Shown here: positions 34,907 through 42,368 of the stretch, in pieces
Layout: every line of letters begins with the position of its first letter
Numbering within the stretch: position 1 is the first letter of the stretch
Source: Blastobasis lacticolella
Lineage: Eukaryota; Arthropoda; Insecta; Lepidoptera; Blastobasidae
DNA: 64,000 nt
Assembly: GCA_905147135.1 (NCBI GenBank)
Contig: LR990043.1
Coordinates: 4,375,057-4,439,056 of the forward strand
Reading direction: 5' to 3'
The notes under the pieces: generated by a model
Seen by the model: only the letters and a program-made list of their open reading frames with translations
What the model was told of the DNA's origin: nothing
The model's database searches: none
Made by a program: the position numbers and the translations under genes

Positions 34907-35615
34907 TGATGGTGTTACTAATTTTTTGTTATGATAACTTGGTCAACGAACAGATACTCTCTACAACGAACGGTAGCTCTCGATCACTCATAACATTCTT
35001 CGTTTTATTTCTAATACATTGAAACTTCAACAAGAGACACACAAAAATCCTAACTGAACAAAGCCCGTATAAACAAAAGCACCTCTGCAGTGACTGTTGA
35101 AATTATGGAATCCGAAACGAGTTCCAATTTCAAACGGGCCAATTTCAGAGTTTCAGTTAATTGAAGCCTCTCACCGGCAGTCTGGTAGATATGTTATGAA
35201 ACTACGACTTCAATAATAGACAAATGAGCAAACGAGGCCTTATCGCTATAAGCGATAGCTTCCCGACATTAATTACAGAAAAGAACGATGATGAGTTGAG
35301 CTGATGGTGTTATTAATTATAACTAGAAAAACGAACAGATAGCCTTAATTGTTCGTTATAGATATAATACATCAAAACTTCAAAACCAAACACACAAAAA
35401 TCCTAACTGAACAAAGTCCGTACAAACAGAAGCATCTCAGCAGCGACCGTTGAAATTATGGAATCCGAAACGAGTTCCAATTTCAAACGGGCCAGTCCCA
35501 GTCGCGTCATTTCGCCGGCGTTGCACGATGCACATTGCAGAGTTGCAGTTTGATTAATTGAAGCCTCTCACCGGCAGTCTGATAGCTCTGTTATGAAACT
35601 TCGACTTCAGATCTA
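34907..35615 (+). repeat. imperfect tandem duplication, 395-bp period
   Basis: Unit 1 starts CTGATGGTGTTACTAATT (34907) and unit 2 CTGATGGTGTTATTAATT (35302). Shared blocks include TCCTAACTGAACAAAG, GTTGAAATTATGGAATCCGA, AACGAGTTCCAATTTCAAAC and GAAGCCTCTCACCGGCAGTC. Unit 2 has ~45 bp (35495-35540, with GCGTCATTTCGCCGGCG) missing from unit 1. The last ~85 bp of unit 1 has no counterpart after unit 2. No coding potential. Confidence 0.85.
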
Positions 35616-35831
35616 ACTGCGTGTTATTTGTGGAATTTCTTTGCTGGCGCTATCGATCTTTGATGGTTACGCCACGGGTATAATGGTGGGAGGAAATTGG
35701 AACGCCGTATCTTCGGCACTGTTTGCTTCAAAATGGGAGCCATTTTTGGACATTTATCTCGCTAAGGTGAGCTTAAAGTCGTTCGTTTTTCTTTGAGAAA
35801 ACAGTAAAGATAAGAATATGTATGTTATGTT

Positions 35832-35885
35832 GTATCGGCAGACAAACAGGCAAGAGGGCCACCTGATGGAAAGTCGTCACCGATT
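35832..35885 (-). mobile_element. LINE-A 3' terminal fragment
   Basis: GCAGACAAACAGGCAAGAGG and following GCCACCTGATGGAAAG is the reverse complement of the LINE-A 3' terminus. Confidence 0.5.
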
Positions 35886-35894
35886 AAAAAAAAA

Positions 35895-36010
35895 ACACTA
35901 TAAATATGTATATGCAAGGCTAGGGAGTTCTATCAGGACAGAGCAAAGTGGCGGCCCATAGTCTTTGTCTACTCAACCTGTGGGACGGAGGCGTGAGGTT
36001 TATGGAAACG
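35895..36010 (+). mobile_element. repeat family E fragment (LINE tail-like)
   Basis: GCAAGGCTAGGGAGTTCTAT, GACAGAGCAAAGTGGCGGCC, CATAGTCTTTGTCTAC, GGGACGGAGGCGTGAGGTTT. It matches 51945-52045. Confidence 0.45.
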
Positions 36011-36065
36011 CGAAGTTCTTCAAGGAAGGTCAACTTTATCATCAATAAATTCAGTTTCGAAAGCA

Positions 36066-36250
36066 CATCATTATCTTGGCGTTAATGCCTCGGTTATTCT
36101 CTCGCGCACGAGGGCCCGGGGTCCGCCTTGACCATGATCCAAAATTTGGCACATCAGGTAATTACAGAGCGACTGCCATCCGACCTCCGTCACCCTGCTA
36201 CCACAGGGACCTGACCAGCCAGGATCATGGTTACACATTACCTAATATTA
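36066..36250 (-). mobile_element. SINE-A 3' half
   Basis: TTATCTTGGCGTTAATGCCT, CTCGCGCACGAGGGCCCGGG and CCTTGACCATGATCC match the reverse complement of the SINE-A body. Confidence 0.65.
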
Positions 36251-36254
36251 TTCA

Positions 36255-37205
36255 ATAGCTGCTTGTTAGAAGTATTTATGAGGTATTTTTTATGATTCGC
36301 GAGGTATTTTAGGATTTGTGAAAGCCATTATTCAAACATCAATAACATTCTATTACCAATTCAATTACCTTGCCTAACCTACATCAAAATACAACTACGC
36401 CTAGTAACTCGTAGTCTTCGTAATTAGTGGAACTTATCTCGCGCACTGCCTGCGACGTTTGCAGCTGCTGTGATTCCTCGAGCCTGAATCCTGCCCCAGA
36501 TTCAGGATGTAGGTAGGTAATTGCCGCAATTTACACCCACTATAGAGAATTTAGTTCCTTTGGGAGCAGTCGGTACTAGATTTACGTCTAAGGCTAATTC
36601 GTAACAACTTTAGTGGATTATAAATTATATTAATGGTAAAAGAGCAATTCGAGGAGAGGCGACGGATAGTGGAGCGTGCTGAAAATACTCAACAGACGAC
36701 CAAAACCATTCTGTCAAGAATGTAGCGGGTTAGAAGACGAGAAGTATGATTAAATTATGAGAACTGGGGCATAGGTTTAAATCCCAACTTTGAGTGTAAC
36801 TATCTAGCAATCTCAGCCCGCAAGACTTCAGGAAACTTTACGGCTTTCTAGAGGATATATGTACCTACAAATAAATAGCGGTTACCATACTGAAGCAACA
36901 CTTATGAACGTGAAATTACATTAAGGTACATTGTTTGCACCAATGTGAGATAGGCCGCGACATCCTCCTGCTCGGCCAATCGTCAATAGGCACAAACAAG
37001 AGGTTGTCATCTTAAATAACACATATCGTGTCCAAGTTTATAATTACTTGACTGTAGTATATTATTTTCGAAAATTATGACTTTAACATTTTACATTTAT
37101 GAATATTTTACAGAATATGATGCCTTAATCGAAATAAATTGCAGCGGTTTCTGGAGATGTTCAATTATCTAATTATTCAATTCTCTAATTCTCTTAGTAA
37201 TACCT
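36255..37205. other. no feature recognised
   Basis: AT-rich left flank of the DIRS element; no frame or repeat supported. Confidence 0.4.
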
Positions 37206-37209
37206 AAAG

Positions 37210-37316
37210 TTTATTTTAATTTTTTTTAAGCCATTATAATTGTGTATCTCATATTAATACCTTTACACTGTAAGTTTATTTTAATTAATTGTTTGTGCCA
37301 TTTTAACTGTATAATT
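37210..37316. repeat. imperfect tandem flank repeat interrupted by the DIRS insertion
   Basis: Two units begin GTTTATTTTAATT (37210 and 37274) about 64 bp apart. The first runs through CATTATAATTGTGTATCTC uninterrupted. The second reaches CTGTATAATT, where the DIRS element starts; after the element, sequence resumes as ATAATTGTGTATG at 42555. The first unit therefore keeps an uninterrupted version of the insertion site. Confidence 0.75.
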
Positions 37317-37352
37317 AATGATTAAACGAACTTACCTAGTGAAGTTCTATCA

Positions 37353-37546
37353 TAATTATACGAAGCGTTTCGTCTGAAGAGATTAGTAACTTAGATATAT
37401 TCGACAACATGTAGTTACGCATAGTAATCACCACTCTTGCACTAGTTGAGGGTATTTCTTTAGAAACAAACACCCAATAATTTTAAAAGCAGGTAGATTT
37501 CACTCGGCACTCTCCTGCACACGCGCAGCCATCTTGTCTTCATTCG
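37353..37546 (-). repeat. DIRS 3' (downstream) inverted terminal repeat
   Basis: About 194 bp, inverted copy of 42369-42560. On the plus strand it begins ATAATTATACGAAGCG and ends CTTGTCTTCATTCG. Outside it, 37311-37352 is a ~42-bp terminal extension absent from the other end, as is typical of the downstream repeat in DIRS1-like elements. The tip has the GAA version of two triplets that read TTC in the other repeat. Confidence 0.9.
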
Positions 37547-37619
37547 TTCAGGAGTGCTTGCCTGCTTCTCACAGGAATATTTCCAGAACCGCGCAGGGGC
37601 CTCGGGCGGGAGGGTGTTC

Positions 37620-37753
37620 GTTACTAATCTCTTCAGACGAAACGCTTCGTATAATTATGATAGAACTTCACTAGGTAAGTTCGTTTAATCATTAATTATA
37701 CTTCGCGTTTCGTCTTCGAGATTAGTAACTTAGATATATTCGACAACATGTAG
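37620..37753 (-). repeat. DIRS internal complementary region (ICR)
   Basis: A 134-bp internal segment made of two joined parts. 37620-37699 is the reverse complement of the element's left end including its private extension (37309-37396). 37692-37753 reads, on the plus strand, the same as the minus-strand start of the right terminal repeat, down to CGACAACATGTAG. The halves overlap on AATTAT. In the DIRS1 model this region templates completion of both cDNA ends and formation of a circle junction. The left half keeps the GAA tip variant and the right half keeps the TTC variant, so each half matches its own terminus. The 73 bp between the terminal repeat and the ICR (37547-37619) holds nothing I recognise. 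Confidence 0.93.
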
Positions 37754-37911
37754 ACATTTAGAGTAGGTTCGGGAAATATTACTAAAATCCAAATATTTTT
37801 ACAATCAAAAGAATTTGTATTTAAAATATCATATAGTTCAACAATTATTTTCATAACATAAATGAAATTTAACAAAACCAATGATGTACTTATGTTTGTT
37901 AACATTATAAG

Positions 37912-38859
37912 TTATTCATTAGGGTCTATTATAGCCCTAGCCAGGGAGGTATTATCAATGTTAACGATTGTTCTGTGATAGAATTTACTAAAGGTATTTG
38001 ATGTCCCACTCCAGCCTGCAGTTTTACGAATTAAATCTATATTTATGCCTTGTTTATGCGCCTGAGATGTTGACGCATGCCGCGTGCTGTGGGCAGAAAA
38101 TATAGCGACATCGATACCACTATCTTTAAGAGTTAATTTGATCCAACGGCTCAATGTCTGTGATGAAATTTCTGAATGCGGTTGTCTGAAGCTAATGAAC
38201 AGTGCATCTGATTTTCTTAATTGTGATGTTTTATTCATGTAGCAGATCAATGTTTTTGCAGGGCATATTGTAGGTTTATCTTCGAAGAATGGTAAGTGAA
38301 GAACTGGTTGGGAGCAGCCTAATCGCGAAGTTTTTATTAGATCCGGAATTTTAATGGTTATTTGTGATGGTGAGATCTCAATATTTTCTATTTTAATTTT
38401 AGACAGAGTTTGGACTCTATGGGCTGTGACCAAAGCTAGTAGAGTAGTACACTTCTTAGACAACTTTTCAAGGGATAAATTTTCATTGGGGTACCATGTG
38501 CTTAGGTGATTTAGAACGCAATTGGTATCCCACGTAGTGTCATATTTCGGAGCCGGAGGCCGAAGTCTGAACACGCCTTTAAAAAATCTTGTTAATAATG
38601 TGTCTTCAGATATGATTGGTCCCAAGATGAGAGACAATGCGGCTCTGCAACTGTTTAGAGACCCGTATTGGCTACCATTGTTATATAATTCGGTTAAGAA
38701 GTTAAGGACCGTGGTAACAGATGATACATATAAATTTAATTTGTTTTGGTTACAAAACGCATACCATTTCTTCCAGTAGACTTCGTACTGCTTGAATGAA
38801 TTAGATGAAATAGATGCCAGCATAATAGTTATAGACGAAGGCGGCACTTTTCTTCGCAT
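37912..38859 (-). CDS. DIRS tyrosine recombinase
   Basis: A 315-residue protein starting at the ATG at 38859, which overlaps the Pol stop as TGATG. It catalyses integration of the circular cDNA through a 3'-phosphotyrosyl intermediate. The N-terminal half (about 15-95) is the helical core-binding domain. The catalytic domain, numbered from this Met, has R148 in TAHRVQTL, H257 and R260 in AHSTRHAS, W283 in TAGWS and Y294 in FSKFYHR, which is the full R...HxxR...(H/W)...Y set. Length and order match DIRS recombinases. Translation probably depends on termination-reinitiation at TGATG or on a separate transcript; the sequence does not decide. Downstream, 37754-37911 is AT-rich with no recognisable polyadenylation signal, followed by the ICR. 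Confidence 0.94.
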   Translation of the reverse strand: MRRKVPPSSITIMLASISSNSFKQYEVYWKKWYAFCNQNKLNLYVSSVTTVLNFLTELYNNGSQYGSLNSCRAALSLILGPIISEDTLLTRFFKGVFRLRPPAPKYDTTWDTNCVLNHLSTWYPNENLSLEKLSKKCTTLLALVTAHRVQTLSKIKIENIEISPSQITIKIPDLIKTSRLGCSQPVLHLPFFEDKPTICPAKTLICYMNKTSQLRKSDALFISFRQPHSEISSQTLSRWIKLTLKDSGIDVAIFSAHSTRHASTSQAHKQGINIDLIRKTAGWSGTSNTFSKFYHRTIVNIDNTSLARAIIDPNE

Positions 38860-38861
38860 CA
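38857..38861 (-). promoter_or_regulatory. TGATG stop/start overlap between Pol and recombinase
   Basis: Minus strand T-G-A-T-G: the TGA ends Pol and shares its A with the recombinase ATG. One-base overlaps of this kind support termination-reinitiation in some non-LTR elements; here the mechanism is inferred. Confidence 0.7.
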
Positions 38862-40859
38862 AACCCTCGCGGACAATATGCCAGCCACCAGGGTAAGGCT
38901 GAAGTGGATGCTCTGTCGGCTGGAATGAGATATTATAGGGTATTGACTAGGCTCAAATGTTATAGTTTCTGAAACTAGTAAACTCGTGAATACTGGGTAC
39001 CACGGTTGCGATGGCCAGTATGGAACAACCATGATACCACAAGCATTATCAGTTTTAATTTTCTTTAAAACTTTAAGGATAATGGAGCAGGGCGGAAATG
39101 CGTAAAAAAAATAATCGTGCCAATCAATGGTGAAGGCATTGATTGCGTAAGCATCAGGGTCTCTGTGCCATGAAATATATTTACTGCATTTCCGGTTTAT
39201 TCTGCTTGCGAACAAATCAATTCCAGGGGTGCCAAATTTAGATGTTAACATTTGGAACGCGGAGTCGGCTAATTCCCATTCGATATCTGGGTGTACTCGT
39301 CTCGAGTCTTCATCAGCGATGTTCTCGCAAGACTCGACATATGATGCGAAAATAAATATTCTTCGAGATTCACACCACTGCCAGATATCCTTTGCAATTT
39401 TGGTTAAATGTGGAAATTGCACTCCGCCCATTCTATTAATATAAGCTATAGCCGTTGTATTATCGATTTTTATCAGTACTTGACAATTCTGTAAATTTTT
39501 GGCAAATATTTTAATTGCGATGAATGCAGCTAGCAATTCTAAATAATTGATGTGCTTTTTTGCCTCGTCTCGAGACCACTGGCCACTGGCGGACTCCGCG
39601 CCGCACACCGCGCCCCACCCCGTCGTTGAGGCGTCAGAGTATATGTGTGTGGTGTATCGATCATCTCTAATCCTATGATAAGAGTGATCTATTGTGTTCA
39701 ACCACCATTGCATATCAGGTAATAATGAGCTAGGAATGTCCATGAGTCTATCGTAATCGTCGTGATTTAATAAATTAAGAAATTTATGACGTTCAAATTG
39801 TTTAGTATAGAGTAGCCCGTATTCGACTGCAGGGCACGCAGATACTAACAACCCTACTAATCGAGCAAATTTACGTATGCGACAGCATTTAAGTTTATTG
39901 AACTTTCTAAGTTCGGATTTTATAACTGTTCGTTTTTCATCAGGCAGAGTTACCTGCATCGTATGAGAATTGATTATGTATCCGAGGAATTTAACAGACA
40001 TGCTAGGGGAAAGATTACTTTTCTCTTCATTGATTTTAAAACCCAGAGACGTCAGTAATTTTTTAGTAACATTTATGTTATCTATACAATCTGCAAAAGT
40101 GTTGCCTAGAAGAAGTATATCGTCCAGGTATATCGTAGAGACACAGCCACAGGCTCTGAGTAGTTTTACTACCGGTTTAAGCAATTTTGTAAAAATATAA
40201 GGTGCTGTGTTCAAACCAAATGGCAAGACATTAAACTCATAAATTTTGTGTCCCCATTTAAACCTTAAGAATTTTCGGGATCCTGGATGAATTTTAATGA
40301 GAAAATATGCATCTTTTATATCCATAGTAGCCATAAAGCAATCTTTGTTTATGAGTTTAATTGCTGTCCGTAAGTCTTCTAATTTGAAATGACTAGTTTT
40401 TATGAATTTGTTAAGGTTTTTAAGATTAAGTATGAGTCTCATTTTGCCATTTGGTTTAGGACGCAGAAAGATATTTGACAAAAATTGATGCTCGCAGGGT
40501 TCACATTCAGATATAGCGCCATTTGATAATAGGTTCCGAATGGCATCCTCGTAATGAGCTATTTCGGAAAGTGAAGGCTCAGGTTGACGAGGCGGACATG
40601 TTTGTATAACTGGCTGGGTAAATTGTATTTTGTACCCACTTATCCAGGACAATACATTGCGATCCTTAGTAATGAGAGCCCATTGTTTACGAAAAAATGA
40701 AAGTTGACCAGCGAACTTTACCGGGTCTAGCGGTGGCGCGTGGCCCTCTGCGGATACGGCGACGGCCTCGACGAGATCCCGCGCGGACCGCGCGGCGCTG
40801 CGGGCTCGCGGCGCCGAGACGGCTCCGGCTGCCTGCGCGCTGGAGCCGGCGCCTTCCAG
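38859..40859 (-). CDS. pol: DIRS Pol: reverse transcriptase, RNase H, methyltransferase-like domain
   Basis: This is the Pol part of a Gag-Pol fusion. The frame is open from 40952 (after TAA at 40955-40953), overlaps Gag by 226 nt and has no ATG until well inside the RT, so I start it at the frameshift: 666 residues, fused to 327 Gag residues. Numbering from the TTG codon at 40652, a DIRS-typical segment QWALITKDRNVLSWISGYK spans that codon. RT motifs: DIKDAY at 111-116, LPFGLNTAP at 143-151, catalytic YLDD at 175-178. RNase H: IYSDAS with D330, E362 in YLELLAA, D387 in IKIDNTTA, and ADEDSR at 436-441. The last domain, from about 461, has GIDLFAS, KYISW, AFTIDW and AFPP. It resembles the Dam-type adenine methyltransferase domain of DIRS elements, with AFPP in place of a (D/N)PP(Y/F) motif. 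All RT and RNase H catalytic acids are present. The stop overlaps the recombinase start. Confidence 0.93.
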   Translation of the reverse strand: MEGAGSSAQAAGAVSAPRARSAARSARDLVEAVAVSAEGHAPPLDPVKFAGQLSFFRKQWALITKDRNVLSWISGYKIQFTQPVIQTCPPRQPEPSLSEIAHYEDAIRNLLSNGAISECEPCEHQFLSNIFLRPKPNGKMRLILNLKNLNKFIKTSHFKLEDLRTAIKLINKDCFMATMDIKDAYFLIKIHPGSRKFLRFKWGHKIYEFNVLPFGLNTAPYIFTKLLKPVVKLLRACGCVSTIYLDDILLLGNTFADCIDNINVTKKLLTSLGFKINEEKSNLSPSMSVKFLGYIINSHTMQVTLPDEKRTVIKSELRKFNKLKCCRIRKFARLVGLLVSACPAVEYGLLYTKQFERHKFLNLLNHDDYDRLMDIPSSLLPDMQWWLNTIDHSYHRIRDDRYTTHIYSDASTTGWGAVCGAESASGQWSRDEAKKHINYLELLAAFIAIKIFAKNLQNCQVLIKIDNTTAIAYINRMGGVQFPHLTKIAKDIWQWCESRRIFIFASYVESCENIADEDSRRVHPDIEWELADSAFQMLTSKFGTPGIDLFASRINRKCSKYISWHRDPDAYAINAFTIDWHDYFFYAFPPCSIILKVLKKIKTDNACGIMVVPYWPSQPWYPVFTSLLVSETITFEPSQYPIISHSSRQSIHFSLTLVAGILSARV

Positions 40860-41640
40860 TTTAAATTCTTTGCAGCGGCGGTAGCAGGCTTCTGTGTTGT
40901 TGTTGCAGGAAGAGTTTTCCTTTTTGAGTCTACTTTTAAGTCGGTGCCAGTTTTAGTCACGGCTTTTGCAGTTTTAATAGTATCGGAGAGGGTCTCGCCG
41001 AATAGTAATTTGTCTATTTTTGTGTTATTCATATGTTCCTTCATTTCTTTTTTAAGAGCATATGTAGCAAAATTTCGCCTTGTGACCGACTCTGCATACT
41101 GCAAATCAGCGAGAAGGCGTCCCGCATCCATAGACTTTTTTAAAATGGCATGATTTGTGTCTTTGGACTTCAGTTGGTCAGTCGCTATCTGAGCTACACA
41201 AGATATTGCCGAAGCGAGTTGCTTTTGTCGCGCCTCAATCGCTTTGTCGCGTTTGATGAGATTTTCGTTCATGGCAGCTTTGACTTCGACGTTCAATTTA
41301 GGGGCGCCGATACGCGCACAGTTTGAGGGCACGAGGTATTTCTCGCACAAATCTTTGCGGGCTTCTTTGGTTAGTCCCTCAGTTGCTAGATGTTCGAACC
41401 TGTTAGCGAGTTCTGTATGAATTTCGCTACCATATTCAATGGTTGAAGTTGGGTCATCCCCAAGTATTTGGAGAACAGCGTCGTCAAATTTTTCTTCCGC
41501 TGGAAGTTCGGCGTCGGTTTGCGGCGGTACGGCTTGTACAGCGGCGGCGGTCGCAGCCGAAGAGGTGCCGGCTTCCATGATGTCAGCCAAGGCGATCTGC
41601 GGTGGACCTTCAACATCTTGGGATACCGATGGTGCTCCGT
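40727..41640 (-). CDS. gag: DIRS Gag, exon 2 (capsid-like body)
   Basis: Runs from the predicted acceptor to TAG at 40729-40727. With exon 1 it gives a 370-residue Gag. After a Pro/Ala/Thr-rich linker comes a block typical of DIRS Gag proteins as I know them: ILGDDP, then an EIHTELANRF segment, DLCEKYLVPSNC, and a PKLNVEVK motif. A helical region of about 110 residues follows, and the tail is Arg/Pro-rich and basic, probably for RNA binding. No CCHC zinc knuckle is visible. If the intron is not removed, translation could begin at the ATG at 41578 (283 aa). The last ~130 nt contain the -1 frameshift signal and are coded in two frames, which explains the very high GC content (about 75%) there. 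Function is inferred from family resemblance and position upstream of Pol. Confidence 0.85.
40810..40853 (-). promoter_or_regulatory. frameshift-stimulating stem-loop
   Basis: It starts 5 nt (TGGAA) after the slippery heptamer. On the minus strand GGCGCC (40853-40848) pairs with GGCGCC (40815-40810) and GGCTCC (40847-40842) pairs with GGAGCC (40826-40821). That gives 12 GC-rich base pairs, a 5-nt bulge and a 15-nt loop. The loop contains GCGCGC, which could pair with the GCGCGG-rich sequence downstream to make a pseudoknot. Confidence 0.78.
40859..40865 (-). promoter_or_regulatory. -1 ribosomal frameshift slippery heptamer
   Basis: The minus strand reads T TTA AAC, phased with Gag codons as AA[T TTA AAC] TGG. 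This is the canonical X XXY YYZ form and one of the most efficient eukaryotic -1 slippery sequences. Slipping back one base gives CTG GAA GGC, exactly the Pol frame. Confidence 0.85.
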
Positions 41641-42079
41641 CTGGAACGACGTTGATATGCTTTCAATATGTATTTAAAAAACATCTACAATGTAGGTAGA
41701 CATTTTATACGTGCTTCGAAGCGGTCCCATGAACCGTTCAGGGTGCACTATATTGTTTTGCGAGTTACCCGCAATGAGAAAAATTAATAAATTAAACAGT
41801 CCCATAAACTGTTCAGAATGCTTATCTCATTTTTACGTATACAATAATACGTTATAAAGTAAGATTGTATCCCCATAGGATACAACGCAAACCTTTTTTG
41901 TATGCTTGCAACAGTCCCAGAAACTGTTCAGATTGCATGTTCGACATAAGGTACAGGTACCTTATGACTTATTTGGGAAATGCGGCGAGACAGTCCCAAA
42001 AACTGCTCAGATTGCATTAATTGTAAAGTAGGTCACCAGATAAGCACTTGTCAAATGGGTCGAATAAAATAACAATTAC
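41641..42079 (-). other. predicted 439-nt intron within DIRS gag
   Basis: Donor GTAATT at 42079 follows codon phase 1 (CAA G|). Acceptor CGTTCCAG at 41641 is followed by AC GGA GCA, restoring the Gag frame as Gln-Gln-Asp-Gly-Ala. The Gag body frame is open only from 41662, with an in-frame TGA at 41665-41663, so the acceptor falls in the 21-nt window that rescues it. The polypyrimidine tract is weak, which is the main doubt. The intron holds four ~27-bp repeats with interleaved hairpins, listed separately. Confidence 0.68.
41722..42017. repeat. four ~27-bp iterons with hairpin spacers inside the gag intron
   Basis: Copies at 41722-41748, 41796-41821, 41911-41938 and 41990-42017 share the plus-strand form CAGTCCCA-N-AAACTGTTC followed by AGATTGCAT; the first copy is the most diverged. 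Each contains a CAGT...ACTG dyad. The spacers hold hairpins: TTGCG/CGCAA (41758-41774), ACGTAT/ATACGT (41835-41852), TTGTATCC/GGATACAA (41865-41885) and CATAAGGTAC/GTACCTTATG with a 2-nt loop (41945-41966). No protein is coded here. Confidence 0.85.
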
Positions 42080-42278
42080 CTTGCTGGTTGTTCGGAGCGG
42101 GCGTGGTTTCCCGCGACGTGGATGACGATGACGAGGACGAGGACTCGATGACACGACGTACTCGCTTACGAGGGTGTTCCTCTTCCATTGCATCCATAAT
42201 TCGTTTTAATTTTTTCGCGAAAGATTCAAAATCCTCCGAGCGCGAACGCGATCGTTTTCGTTTCGCACTTTTTGGCAT
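42080..42278 (-). CDS. gag: DIRS Gag, exon 1 (basic N-terminus)
   Basis: Starts at the ATG at 42278 (A at -3) and runs 66 codons plus one base to a splice donor, CAAG|GTAATT. The peptide is strongly basic: a KRKRSRSRS stretch at residues 6-14, KKLKR around residues 22-26 and RKRVRR at about 37-42, then a run of eight serines. This looks like nuclear-localisation and nucleic-acid-binding sequence; that role is inferred. Read through without splicing the frame stops nine codons later, so exon 1 alone would be a 75-aa peptide. An alternative is that this is a separate small ORF, but the phase match with the acceptor at 41641 and the absence of another in-frame partner favour a spliced Gag. Confidence 0.72.
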
Positions 42279-42368
42279 TATGCACAAATGTATACGTACG
42301 TAAAATAAAAAAAAAAACGCTTATTTAAATATAATTTTTAACGTGTTGAGTGGCAAAACACTTAAATG
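42279..42368 (-). other. DIRS 5' leader between terminal repeat and gag ATG
   Basis: About 90 nt of AT-rich sequence with a poly-T stretch (minus strand) between the 5' terminal repeat and the Gag start. No upstream ATG in a favourable context was seen. Confidence 0.6.

Noticed and set aside
40859..40955. C TTA AAA and TCA AAA AGG as alternative slippery sites in the gag/pol overlap
   Set aside because: Neither satisfies X XXY YYZ in the Gag frame; only T TTA AAC does.
40740..41153. 137-aa plus-strand frame
   Set aside because: Antisense shadow of the GC-rich gag 3' end.
41722..42017. CRISPR-like regularly spaced repeats
   Set aside because: Only four diverged repeats with unequal spacing, in a eukaryotic retrotransposon intron and without cas genes.
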